Shown: piece after piece, positions 1-8,835 of the stretch
How the letters are laid out: the number at the start of each line of letters is the position of its first letter
Numbering within the stretch: position 1 is the stretch's first letter
Source of the DNA: Paenibacillus plantiphilus
GTDB taxonomy: Bacteria; Bacillota; Bacilli; Paenibacillales; Paenibacillaceae
NCBI RefSeq assembly: GCF_927798095.1
Contig: NZ_CAKMMF010000016.1
Location: 62,001 to 126,000, forward strand
Length of the DNA: 64,000 nucleotides
Direction: 5' to 3'
The notes under the pieces: model-generated
Database searches by the model: none
What the model was told of the DNA's origin: nothing
The model's input: only the letters and a program-made list of their open reading frames with translations
Translations under genes and position numbers: made by a program

Positions 1-530
1 TGGAATCCCGGGAACAAAGGCGAGCGCTTGCGCTTCTCCAGAAACATTCCCCTTATCTATATTATGAACCCCCAATCCCTTTAAACAGGCTGCCCATCGC
101 GGCTATGCCGTAACGCGTTTTCTTTTGCAGGAAATGGCTTGCACCGGGAGTGGCAGCAACGGTTGAAGCATCATAGAAACATACCATAGTCGAATAACCG
201 AGGTTGTTGAGGAAGTCCAATGGATGTGGACCAATAAACTCCAACTATACCTGCAAGAAGTCGCTCATAGCTGCAAAAATACATCTCCTGCATCAAATAG
301 AGCTGCTCACAGACGGAGTAACTGCAAAAATACATTAAATATCGCCAAAACCTAGCGCATTCGATACTTTTCTGGTTTTTTGATGTACTTTTGCAAGTGA
401 ATGGCTTGAAATGGTCCATACTGGGCATGTTACCTGTATTTTTGCTGCAATGGAGGTGAAAGCAACGGCGGCTGGAGCAGCAATACGGTGGGAAATAACA
501 AAACTGCCAACCCCTCTTCTATTATTGCGT
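1..530. other. Intergenic stretch with dispersed short repeats
   Basis: I see no convincing gene here; the 60-codon open frame at 62-244 resembles nothing I know and has no clear ribosome site. The stretch holds a short motif, CTGCAAAAATACAT, at 271-284 and 322-335. Near-inverted copies occur at about 383-395 and 434-449. This looks like a dispersed intergenic repeat family rather than coding sequence. It lies downstream of the binding-protein gene that ends at 531, and I see no strong terminator for that gene. Confidence 0.45.
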
Positions 531-1865
531 TCACTGTTGAATGGCTTTCACCTGTTTGTCATATTCCGCGTCGGCCCGCTTCATATAATCGTATACGTCC
601 CCGTCTTTTATAACGAGATCCTGCAGCAGCTTATAGAACCAGTTGCGGAATTCCGGAGGAATTTGATTCTCGCCCCACCAGTTGTTAATCGCTAGTGATT
701 TGTGTACATTCGGATCAGCCATGACGCGCAATACTTCCTGCATTTGCTCGCCTACTTCGTAGGTGATTTTTTCTTTTGTCGTTGGAATCGCGTTTGTCGT
801 TTTGAGATATTTTGCATATTGTTCAGGCTCAAGGAAGAACCGAATAAACTTTTTCATTGCTTCCGTTTTGTCGGCATCCTTCATGGCATCCGTTGACAAG
901 GACCAGCCGATCGGAGAGGGAAGTCCGACTATGTTGGTCTTGCCTTGCCGGTCAGGAACCGGATACCAGCCGAACTCAAAGTCAGGGTCTGCTTGTTCAA
1001 TTTGTCCGAACATCCATGGACCAGAGAACAATTGCGCGGCTTTGCCTGAAATAAGCATAGATGCAATCTGGTTGTCTGCTGTGCTTAACCAATCCTTATT
1101 CACATAGTTGGCAAACAGCTCTTTATAATCTGTAATGGCTTGCACTACATTCGCATCCGTGAAGCTTACTTGCTTGGATGTACGCTTGGAATTCCAGTCC
1201 GGGTCGTTCGCGTATAGTTGATCGATCAGAAATTTATTCGTCCAGAAGCCCATATGAAAGATATCTTTGCCGCCGATTGCAATCGGCGTTATGCCGGATG
1301 CTTTCAGCTTTTCCTGGATCGCTAGAAACTCGTCATAGGTTTGCGGCAGTTTCGTAATGCCCGCAGCCTCATAGGCCTGCTTGCTATAAATGAGGCCATG
1401 CGGTGCTTGGGTGTAAATGGGCACATTGTACGCTTTGCCGTCAACCGTCGGCAGATTCTCGAATAAACGTTGCAGATCAGACGGCAGCTCTGCAATTTTG
1501 CCTGCGTCTGCAAATATTTTTGTATCTCGAATTTCGACCAGATCGGGGAATTCGCCGACCGCATCTTTTATTTTCAACCAATCCAGGTAGGATGACGATG
1601 TTGTTTCGCTTATATCTACAATTTGGATAGCCGGATTTGCTTCCATAAACGCTTTAATGGCATATTCTATTGCTTCTTTCGTACCCCGGTCGCCACTCGC
1701 GTAACCGATCGTGAATAAAACTTCCTTCTGCTCGATGCCGGTGCTGCCGTTATCGCCCCCATCAGGGCCGGAACCATTATTCCCCTTGTTGCCGCTTGCG
1801 CATGCCGATAGGATCAATGTCAGCGATATGGCGGCAGCGAATATTTTCAACCAAACTTTGCCCAT
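531..1865 (-). CDS. Extracellular sugar-binding lipoprotein, third gene of a kinase-regulator-binding protein triplet
   Basis: A 444-residue family 1 solute-binding protein of the CUT1 sugar ABC class. The N-terminus is a lipoprotein signal with a lipobox ending LSAC. The start at 1865 is chosen because GAGGAGAGG precedes it and the signal peptide follows directly; the open frame itself extends 27 bases further. It is clearly paralogous to the binding proteins at 18788-20122 and 24964-26268: all share GY/Y-x-GD near the mature N-terminus and a DAVGEFPD block. No permease gene adjoins it. It follows a YesN-type regulator by 54 bases on the same strand, so it probably acts as a substrate-presenting co-sensor for the kinase, or feeds the permeases at 16.9-18.7 kb. 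That role is inference. Confidence 0.88.
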   Translation of the reverse strand: MGKVWLKIFAAAISLTLILSACASGNKGNNGSGPDGGDNGSTGIEQKEVLFTIGYASGDRGTKEAIEYAIKAFMEANPAIQIVDISETTSSSYLDWLKIKDAVGEFPDLVEIRDTKIFADAGKIAELPSDLQRLFENLPTVDGKAYNVPIYTQAPHGLIYSKQAYEAAGITKLPQTYDEFLAIQEKLKASGITPIAIGGKDIFHMGFWTNKFLIDQLYANDPDWNSKRTSKQVSFTDANVVQAITDYKELFANYVNKDWLSTADNQIASMLISGKAAQLFSGPWMFGQIEQADPDFEFGWYPVPDRQGKTNIVGLPSPIGWSLSTDAMKDADKTEAMKKFIRFFLEPEQYAKYLKTTNAIPTTKEKITYEVGEQMQEVLRVMADPNVHKSLAINNWWGENQIPPEFRNWFYKLLQDLVIKDGDVYDYMKRADAEYDKQVKAIQQ

Positions 1866-1919
1866 AATGAAAACCTCTCCTCTGCGGAGCACCTGTTGAT
1901 GTTGCCGGACGGACGTTCT

Positions 1920-3500
1920 TTACCCTCTCGCATCTTGACGATAATCATTCGGAACCTTGCCCATATGCTTCTTGAACATATCGCTGAAATGTCTGGCGTT
2001 GCTATATCCAACTTGCTCGGCAATTTCATAAATCATCCTGTCCGTTTGCGTCAGCAGGCGAACCGCCTCTTTCATGCGAATATCGGTTACGTATTGCTTG
2101 AAATTTGTTTTCGTATGCTTTTTGAAGAAGCTGCTAAAGTAATAGGGGTTCATGAAGGCGATGCTTGCGACAGATTCCAGCGTAATTTCCTCATTATAAT
2201 GATCATGAATATATTGGACAACCTTCGCCATGAGCAGCTTCCCCTGATTGCCGGCCTGATCGTCCAGACCAAGGTGAAACTCATCCAGCACACGGATGAT
2301 TTCCGCCTTAAGCTCTTCATAGGTTTCATATTCCGCCAGCTTGTTCTGAAGCTCATGCATATCAATGGCAGCGCTGGAGAGCGCCCCAGTCTTCGTGAAC
2401 GCTTGCATAATCGACATGACGGACGAAAAGCATGCAGCAAGCGTAAGACTCCGGCTCGGATAGGACGCCAGACGAATCGTATCAAACAGCCCGGCCAAAG
2501 AGACTTCCGCCTCCTTCCATAACCTGCTTGTCAGATGACGGATCACTTCTTGCTGACCATTATAAATTTGTTGTTCAAGCGATTGCTTCTGCTCGACAGG
2601 CTTATACACATATACATCGTTCAACCCGTCAAAAAATTTCCGCTCAAGCGCCTGCTCGGCTTGCCCATATGCAGCAGAAAGCGACAACAGCTCATCAGCC
2701 GGAGCGGATATGCCAATCGATACATTCAGCTTCAGAAAGGAACGGATTTTCCCCAAAATATCACGGGCTAAAATGTTCGCTTTCGTTAGCTCTCTGCTTA
2801 AGTACACATACCGGTTATTTTTCATGAAAATATGCCCGATGCCCGAAGAGACAACAACCTCTTGAAGGATATTGCTTACTGCAAATTCGACCAGCTTCGC
2901 CTCATGATCCGTCCATCTCTCGGAACGATTGCTCCTGTAATCCAACTCGACAATGCCAAGGCAATACTGCTCGTACGGAATCCATTGTTTCGCCAATCGA
3001 TATTCATTGGTTTGCGGCGACAGTTTGCCTCTTGCAAGCAAGGCCAATATTTCTTGAATCTCTTTATCCCGATTTTTATGCTCCAGCTGCTGCAGCTTTC
3101 CTTTACGTATTTCTTCCTCTTGACGCTTATTGAAATAATCGATCGTCTTATTCAACACCTCATCGAGCTTCGATTTCTCAACAGGCTTAACGATATAATC
3201 AACGGCTCCGTAAGTAATCGCGTCGCGGGCATAATTAAAATCCTGATAGGCGCTAATGAAGATGACTTTGATCGGCAAATTGTTTTCCTTAATTTTTTTT
3301 ATAATTTCAATCCCGGTCATATGGGGCATGCTAATATCGCTAATGACAATGTCCGGCCGCTGCGTGTCAATCAGATTCATAAGCTCTCGCCCATCCGAGG
3401 CTTGTCCTACGATTTCCATGCTGTACGAAGGCCAGTCAATCATTTTGCGCAATCCTTTAATAATCCACGGTTCGTCATCAGCCAAGATTACTCGCAGCAT
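1920..3500 (-). CDS. Response regulator with AraC-type DNA-binding domain (YesN family)
   Basis: A 526-residue two-component regulator. The receiver domain at the N-terminus begins LRVILADDEPW, and the phospho-acceptor is Asp55 in the VISDISMP motif. A long middle region separates it from two AraC-type helix-turn-helix motifs in the last 100 residues (LTLESVASIAF and IYEIAEQVGYSNARHFSDMF). The start at 3500 is supported by TAAGGAGG seven bases upstream; the open frame runs further 5' but that part overlaps the kinase gene and is not receiver-like. It overlaps the upstream kinase by 23 bases, the same overlap as in the second pair at 27.8 kb, so the two triplets are duplicates. It likely activates sugar-uptake genes in response to the kinase. 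Confidence 0.95.
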   Translation of the reverse strand: MLRVILADDEPWIIKGLRKMIDWPSYSMEIVGQASDGRELMNLIDTQRPDIVISDISMPHMTGIEIIKKIKENNLPIKVIFISAYQDFNYARDAITYGAVDYIVKPVEKSKLDEVLNKTIDYFNKRQEEEIRKGKLQQLEHKNRDKEIQEILALLARGKLSPQTNEYRLAKQWIPYEQYCLGIVELDYRSNRSERWTDHEAKLVEFAVSNILQEVVVSSGIGHIFMKNNRYVYLSRELTKANILARDILGKIRSFLKLNVSIGISAPADELLSLSAAYGQAEQALERKFFDGLNDVYVYKPVEQKQSLEQQIYNGQQEVIRHLTSRLWKEAEVSLAGLFDTIRLASYPSRSLTLAACFSSVMSIMQAFTKTGALSSAAIDMHELQNKLAEYETYEELKAEIIRVLDEFHLGLDDQAGNQGKLLMAKVVQYIHDHYNEEITLESVASIAFMNPYYFSSFFKKHTKTNFKQYVTDIRMKEAVRLLTQTDRMIYEIAEQVGYSNARHFSDMFKKHMGKVPNDYRQDARG

Positions 3501-5217
3501 CGTTATCCTCCTTAATGGGAAATCGCAGCTGAATCGATGTGCCGACATGCTTCCTGCTGCTGATGGCAAGGCCGTATTCTTCCCCGCATGCGGAACGAAT
3601 TCGTTCATGCACATTTTTGAGCCCTACACTTTTGGTCGGTTTGGCGGGATCGGCCAACGCGCGATGAAGACGCTCCACTGTCTCTGCGTCCATTCCGATG
3701 CCATCATCAAACACCGTCACTAGTAGCTGATCCTCTTGTCTTTCTATCGTAATGCCAACGGTCCCCTTCCCTTTAGGCTGAAGGCCGTGCTGAATCGCGT
3801 TTTCAACAATCGGCTGCAAGGACAGTTTGAGAATGTGCCAATTCATATTTACGTTATCCATGCTATCTATTTTTAGCTCAAAGCGTTGTTCATACCGAAC
3901 ATCAATAATATAAAAATAATCTTGCAAATGCTGCAATTCTTTATGCATCGGAACCCAATCTTCGCCATAATCAATGACATATTTGAGCTGTTTCGACAAG
4001 GACAGGATCATATCGCCTACCTCGTCGGCATCATGATGGATGGCGTTCATCCGTATAACCTCAAGCGTATTATATAAATAATGAGGCCGTATTTGACTTT
4101 TCAACGCATACAGCTCTGCCTGTTTTTGTTTAATCTCGGCCACATAGACCTCATCGATAAACGATTTCAATCGCTCCACCATTCGATTGAAGCCATGAAC
4201 GAGCCTGCCCAGCTCATCATTGGACCGGACCTTGACATTAGCGGCCAGATTGCCCGATTCAACCTTCGTCATCTGGATCGTCAACGCCCGAATCGGCCCT
4301 GCCAACCGACGGGAAAACCACCCGCCCATAATGATAAGAACTAACGAACAGATCACAATGGCGATGTACACAGCATCCCGCGTAGTGCCGATTTGATTGT
4401 ACAGGCTTTGCTTATTTACGTTTACAGTCACTTTGCCTTGCAGAAATGGGATTTCTTCGCTTAACACAAGCATATCATTGCTTGTTTCGCTCCATCCTTG
4501 CAATTCCGTATTGCTGAAAAAAACTTCGTTCGCGTTGTTAATGATATATATTTCATCATGCTCGCCTAAATTTAGTTCCTTATAAAATTGGTCGAAAATC
4601 GCCGGGTCGATGTCAAAAAACAACGTCCCGACAACCTTAGGTTGATTCGTGAGAAGCCCGGATGTATCGATTAAATTTCGTCCCACCGTGATGACCGACT
4701 TTTCAGACTTCATGAAATAAGTTTCTTCATGGGTCGGAATGATTGCCAATTGCTTCGGCTCCTTATTTAAAACCTGCATCCACTGCTCCAAAGGCAGCAG
4801 ATCGGGCAAAAATGCCTGATTAATTTTCCCTTGATAAAATATTTGCTGATCCGAGGCGCGAACAAAATAAACGCTTCTAATATAAGGATCACTATATAAT
4901 ACCGTTTTCAGAAACGCTTCAACCGGAATTTGATTAATTTGTCCTAATACATCGACTTGATGCGACTGATCGATATCGTTCTGAGATCTGTACATCAGCT
5001 TGGAAGTTTCATTGTACTCTTTGAAAGCAGCGTTGATATTAAAGCCCATGTACATAATCATCTGCCGCAAATTGTTTTCCGTATACCGTTCAACATGGCC
5101 TGTAAAGGTTTGAACAGAAAAGTAGCTGAGCGCAAACAACGGTATAAGCCCTACTACTATAAAAGAGGCGGAAAATTTGAAAAACACACTGTTCCACTGC
5201 AGCTTCCATCTGCTCAC
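3478..5217 (-). CDS. Sensor histidine kinase (YesM family)
   Basis: A 579-residue membrane kinase. Segments in order: a transmembrane helix (about 13-34), an extracellular sensing region of roughly 245 residues, a second helix (about 281-300), a HAMP linker, a His_kinase domain with phospho-acceptor His379 in IRPHYLYNTLEVIRM, and a C-terminal ATPase with the N-box VENAIQHGL and a DDGIGM loop. The start is GTG at 5217, eight bases after GAGGAGGG. It is the first gene of a three-gene operon with its regulator and a sugar-binding lipoprotein. A binding protein delivered to the extracellular domain could be the true signal, as in known three-component sugar sensors; the ligand is unknown. Confidence 0.94.
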   Translation of the reverse strand: MSRWKLQWNSVFFKFSASFIVVGLIPLFALSYFSVQTFTGHVERYTENNLRQMIMYMGFNINAAFKEYNETSKLMYRSQNDIDQSHQVDVLGQINQIPVEAFLKTVLYSDPYIRSVYFVRASDQQIFYQGKINQAFLPDLLPLEQWMQVLNKEPKQLAIIPTHEETYFMKSEKSVITVGRNLIDTSGLLTNQPKVVGTLFFDIDPAIFDQFYKELNLGEHDEIYIINNANEVFFSNTELQGWSETSNDMLVLSEEIPFLQGKVTVNVNKQSLYNQIGTTRDAVYIAIVICSLVLIIMGGWFSRRLAGPIRALTIQMTKVESGNLAANVKVRSNDELGRLVHGFNRMVERLKSFIDEVYVAEIKQKQAELYALKSQIRPHYLYNTLEVIRMNAIHHDADEVGDMILSLSKQLKYVIDYGEDWVPMHKELQHLQDYFYIIDVRYEQRFELKIDSMDNVNMNWHILKLSLQPIVENAIQHGLQPKGKGTVGITIERQEDQLLVTVFDDGIGMDAETVERLHRALADPAKPTKSVGLKNVHERIRSACGEEYGLAISSRKHVGTSIQLRFPIKEDNDAASNLG

Positions 5218-5373
5218 CGGCTGTTCCCTCCTCTTACTGCATGTATCATTATTATAACCGGAAATGACTCGACATTCGTCCCTATTCTGGCGTTCGGCTG
5301 TCCATAACCGGTTTCAATCAACTGCAAACAGGGCATTGCATCTATGCGCTGCCCTGATCGTGCCGGCTGTAAG

Positions 5374-5400
5374 TAAAAAGCCCATGAAAAATCACGGGCC
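5374..5400 (-). terminator. Rho-independent terminator after eda
   Basis: Read on the minus strand, GCCCGTGA and TCATGGGC form an 8-base stem with a short T loop, followed by a run of five T. It sits about 60 bases past the eda stop codon and marks the end of the long uronate/oligosaccharide operon. Confidence 0.85.
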
Positions 5401-5460
5401 CTCCGAACCTGCAAGCTTATAAGCCGCAGCGCAAGGTAAACTCTACTCTGTTGACTGCCA

Positions 5461-6132
5461 CTAGCTCAACTCCCGTTTCGCTTCCTGATACGCCTCTGTA
5501 TACGCCCGCGCTTTCTCGATAACCAGCTCATAATTACTATGTTGGACCGCTTCCTTCGTCAGGTCCGAGCCGATGCCTACCGCAAAGGCCCCGGCCGCGA
5601 GCCAATCCTTCAAATTCGAGAGGTTCACTCCGCCTGTCGGCATCAAGCTTACTTGCGGCAGCGGACCTTGTATCGCAGCGATAATGGATGGATTGTACAA
5701 ATTTCCGGGAAATAATTTCACCACATCCACACCCAGCTCCAGCGCTTCTGTCATCTCCTTGATCGTCATCGCGCCAGGCATCACCGGCACCCGGTACCGG
5801 TTGCACAGCAGAACCGTTTCCTTATGAAGCGCCGGCGATACAATGAACTCGGCGCCCGCCAATATGCAGGCTCGCGCCGTCTCGGAGTCGAGCACCGTGC
5901 CCGCGCCGATCACCGCGTAATTCGCCGCCTTGGGATCGCTGCTCTGATATTCCTTCACAAGCGTCTCGATTGCTTGCAGCGCACGGGGCGTCGTCATCGT
6001 AACCTCGATCACCCGAATGCCGCCGAGCACCGCATGCCGGGAAAGCTGAACCGCTTCCTCCGCAGAGTTGCCGCGAATGACGGCTACAACGCCCGCAGCC
6101 TTTATTTGTTCAAGCAGATCATACTTCCGCAT
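5461..6132 (-). CDS. eda: 2-keto-3-deoxy-6-phosphogluconate aldolase (KDPG/KHG aldolase)
   Basis: A 223-residue class I aldolase that splits 2-keto-3-deoxy-6-phosphogluconate into pyruvate and glyceraldehyde-3-phosphate in the cytosol. The family's TIM-barrel landmarks are visible: VIRG near the N-terminus, the catalytic Glu in IRVIEVTMTTP, the GAGTVL loop, and the Schiff-base Lys in VVKLFPGN, followed by MPTGGV. The length is typical. It is the last gene of the operon, 37 bases after kdgK, and completes the pathway started by the GH88 enzyme, kduI, kduD and kdgK. Confidence 0.96.
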   Translation of the reverse strand: MRKYDLLEQIKAAGVVAVIRGNSAEEAVQLSRHAVLGGIRVIEVTMTTPRALQAIETLVKEYQSSDPKAANYAVIGAGTVLDSETARACILAGAEFIVSPALHKETVLLCNRYRVPVMPGAMTIKEMTEALELGVDVVKLFPGNLYNPSIIAAIQGPLPQVSLMPTGGVNLSNLKDWLAAGAFAVGIGSDLTKEAVQHSNYELVIEKARAYTEAYQEAKRELS

Positions 6133-6169
6133 CGCCTTCGTCTCACACTCCTTTCCATCTTGTCCTCGT

Positions 6170-7144
6170 CTATCTTTCGATATGCCCGGTACGGTTTAAG
6201 ATCGCCTCGACCTCGCTCCAGAGAGGCAGAGCCTCCCAATCGCCAGGCTCCTGCACGACCAGCGAGCCGACGATGCTTCCGAGCTTCAGCGCTTCAACGG
6301 GAGACAAGCCTTTAGTGATCCCCGCCAGAAATCCTGCTGCGAATCCATCGCCGGCTCCGACAGGGTCTACCAGCCAATTAATGTGCTCAAACGGCCTTCG
6401 ATGCAGCTCCCCGCCTTGAACGAGCCAATTTTCGTTCCCTGCGCTTTTGATGACCGTCATTCCGGGCAGCCTCCTGACGTTCGCAAGCAGCGTCTCCTCA
6501 TCATCCGTATCGTAGATCAGCCCCAGCTCATCATAGCCAGGCAGGAAATAATCAGCGGACTGCGCCAGCTCCTGAATGATCGGGCGCGCCTGCTCGACCG
6601 TCCACAGCTTCAATCTCAGGTTAGGATCGAAGCTGATGCGAACGCCTGCTTGCTTGGCGATGCGGATCGCTTCCCGCACCGTATCCAGACACGATGAGCC
6701 TAGCGCGGCGGTAATGCCGGTAATATGCAAAATCCCGGCATTCGCAATATATTCGGCATCCAGCAGCTCAGGCGTCATTCGGCTTGCGGCAGAGCCGCTG
6801 CGGTAGTAGTAAACGGACAGCTTCCCGCGCGCCGATTCTCGCAGCATTAACCCTGTCGGAGCCTCTTTCGTCTTGACAGCGCGGGAGACATCTACCCCTT
6901 CGCCCCGTATGCCCTTGAGAATCCCGCGTCCCATCGGGTCATCGCCAAGCATGCTGAACCAGCCGCAGCGGCAGCCAAGCCTCGCCAGCCCGATAGCCAG
7001 ATTGCTCTCCGCGCCACCAAACGACTGCGCCAGCTCGCGGCCGCTGCCCAGCCCGCGACCGTCTCCCTCCGCGTACATCAATGCCATACTCTCGCCAAAA
7101 GTGACAACGTCCAGCTGCTGCAGCTCCCCTTTAAGGCCAGCCAT
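6170..7144 (-). CDS. kdgK: 2-keto-3-deoxygluconate kinase, PfkB family
   Basis: A 324-residue ribokinase-type sugar kinase phosphorylating 2-keto-3-deoxygluconate at the 6-hydroxyl. The N-terminal PfkB signature (VTFGESMALM, then SFGGAESNLAIGLARLG) and the C-terminal catalytic motif DPVGAGDGFAAGFLAG, with the base Asp, are present. The start at 7144 is fixed by a TAATG junction in which the stop of kduD shares a base with this ATG; the longer open frame reads through kduD in another phase. Such overlap implies translational coupling. The next gene is the aldolase that consumes its product. Confidence 0.95.
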   Translation of the reverse strand: MAGLKGELQQLDVVTFGESMALMYAEGDGRGLGSGRELAQSFGGAESNLAIGLARLGCRCGWFSMLGDDPMGRGILKGIRGEGVDVSRAVKTKEAPTGLMLRESARGKLSVYYYRSGSAASRMTPELLDAEYIANAGILHITGITAALGSSCLDTVREAIRIAKQAGVRISFDPNLRLKLWTVEQARPIIQELAQSADYFLPGYDELGLIYDTDDEETLLANVRRLPGMTVIKSAGNENWLVQGGELHRRPFEHINWLVDPVGAGDGFAAGFLAGITKGLSPVEALKLGSIVGSLVVQEPGDWEALPLWSEVEAILNRTGHIER

Positions 7145-7893
7145 TAGCGCGCCATCCATCCACCGTCCACGTTTAGAACGTGGCCGTTCATATAATCCGA
7201 TGCAGCCGAAGCAAGGAACACAACCGGTCCCATCAAGTCTTCCGGCAGCCCCCAGCGGCCTGCGGGGATCCGTTCCGTGATCGCCTTGTAACGATTGGCA
7301 TCCGCTGCAATCGGCGCCGTATTGTTCGTCGTCATATATCCCGGCGCGATCGCGTTTACTTGAATGCCGCCGGAAGCCCACTCGTTCGCCAGCGCCTTCG
7401 TAATGCCCGCAATCCCGTGCTTGCTCGCGGTATAGCCGGGGACGTTGATGCCCCCTTGGTAAGATAACATCGATGCAATGTTAATGATCTTGCCGCTTCC
7501 CCGCTCCAGCATATGGCTGCCGACCAATTGGCATAAGAAGAAGGCGGAATTCAAATTCAGATCGATGACGTCATACCAGTCTTTTCTTTCATGGCTGACA
7601 GCAGGAGCACGGCGAATCATCCCGGCGTTATTCACAAGCACATCAATTCGTCCGAAGATGCCCAGCGCTTCTGTTACTGCCGATTCCAGCTTGTCCGCAT
7701 CGCTTAGATCAGCGGATATTTGTTCAATCCGGCCGCCAGCCTCCCGAACCAGCCGAACGGTTTCATCGCAATTGGATGAAGCCACCGCAATAATACTGGC
7801 GCCCGCCTCCGCAAGCCCGAGCGCCATGCCTTGTCCAAGACCGCCCGAAGCGCCTGTAACAAGCGCTACTTTCCCGTCCAATCGAAACAACAT
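7144..7893 (-). CDS. kduD: 2-deoxy-D-gluconate 3-dehydrogenase (KduD), short-chain dehydrogenase
   Basis: A 249-residue NAD(P)-dependent short-chain dehydrogenase. It reduces 2,5-diketo-3-deoxygluconate (3-deoxy-D-glycero-2,5-hexodiulosonate) to 2-keto-3-deoxygluconate. The cofactor motif TGASGGLGQGMA, the NNAG motif, the catalytic Ser in INIASM and the YTASKHG Tyr-Lys pair are all in place. GGAGG precedes the ATG at a good distance. It sits between kduI, whose product it uses, and kdgK, which it touches in a TAATG overlap. The operon position makes KduD much likelier than a generic dehydrogenase. Confidence 0.94.
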   Translation of the reverse strand: MLFRLDGKVALVTGASGGLGQGMALGLAEAGASIIAVASSNCDETVRLVREAGGRIEQISADLSDADKLESAVTEALGIFGRIDVLVNNAGMIRRAPAVSHERKDWYDVIDLNLNSAFFLCQLVGSHMLERGSGKIINIASMLSYQGGINVPGYTASKHGIAGITKALANEWASGGIQVNAIAPGYMTTNNTAPIAADANRYKAITERIPAGRWGLPEDLMGPVVFLASAASDYMNGHVLNVDGGWMAR

Positions 7894-7934
7894 TCCCGCT
7901 CATCCTCCAATCGAATACTGCCAATAATTACATT

Positions 7935-8768
7935 TTATTTTAGAGCTGTCATAGCAACGGCATCCATATCCTCGAACGTCTGATTCTCTCCAGCCATTCC
8001 CCAAATAAAGGTGTAATTGCTCGTTCCTACACCGCTGTGAATCGACCAGCTCGGAGAAATAACCGCTTGCTCGTTTCGAACGACCAGATGACGAGTCTCC
8101 TGCGGCTCACCCATGAGGTGGAAAACGACACTCTCCTCGTTCATATCAAAGTAAAGATATACTTCCGACCTGCGGTTATGCGTATGGCAAGGCATCGTAT
8201 TCCACATATTGTTCGGCTTCAGCAGCGTCATGCCCATGACCAGCTGGCAGCTTTGAATGCCGCCTGTATGAATATATTTATAAATCGTGCGCTCATTGGA
8301 GTTCGCCGGACTGCCCAAATGCACCGGAGCCGCTTCACTGATTGCCGCTTTTTCCGTCGGATAAGCATGATGAGCCGGGGTTGAATTCAAATAAAACTTG
8401 GCAGGCTGAAGCGCATCATCGCTCGCCATCACGACCTCCCGGCTTCCTAAACCGATGTACAAACAATCTTTGGACGCCATTTCGTATACCGTACCGTCAA
8501 CCGTAATCGTCCCTTTGCCCCCGATATTGATAATGCCTACCTCTCTCCGTTCCAGGAAAGTGTCAGCGCCAATCGTATGCTTATCGGCTTCAAGCTTGAC
8601 GGGCTGATGAACAGGGACTGCTCCGCCCACGATAAACCGGTCTACATGGGAATAGTACAAGGTTAAAGCATCTGCCTTGAACAACGATGCAATCAAGTAC
8701 TCCTCGCGCAAGCGCTCTGTATCGAAGCTCTTGGATTGCTGCGGATGGGATGCATAACGAATTTCCAT
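7935..8768 (-). CDS. kduI: 5-keto-4-deoxyuronate isomerase (KduI)
   Basis: A 277-residue cupin-fold isomerase turning 5-keto-4-deoxyuronate into 2,5-diketo-3-deoxygluconate. Metal ligands are visible in MPCHTHNRRSEVYLYF and later in SIHSGVGTSNYTFIWGM. Start 8768 gives the family's MEIRYASHP-type N-terminus and places AAAAAGGAGCG just upstream; the ATG seven codons earlier lies before that ribosome site. It receives the unsaturated uronic acid, after spontaneous ring opening, from the GH88 hydrolase in the same operon. Confidence 0.96.
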   Translation of the reverse strand: MEIRYASHPQQSKSFDTERLREEYLIASLFKADALTLYYSHVDRFIVGGAVPVHQPVKLEADKHTIGADTFLERREVGIINIGGKGTITVDGTVYEMASKDCLYIGLGSREVVMASDDALQPAKFYLNSTPAHHAYPTEKAAISEAAPVHLGSPANSNERTIYKYIHTGGIQSCQLVMGMTLLKPNNMWNTMPCHTHNRRSEVYLYFDMNEESVVFHLMGEPQETRHLVVRNEQAVISPSWSIHSGVGTSNYTFIWGMAGENQTFEDMDAVAMTALK

Positions 8769-8835
8769 TTGAAAACGCTCCTTTTTCATGTGCTGTTTTG
8801 TTTACTGCTGATAACGATCTCGCTGCAGCATGCAG

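Noticed and set aside
62-244. 60-codon minus-strand frame near the window start
   Set aside because: No ribosome site or family resemblance; lies among dispersed repeats.
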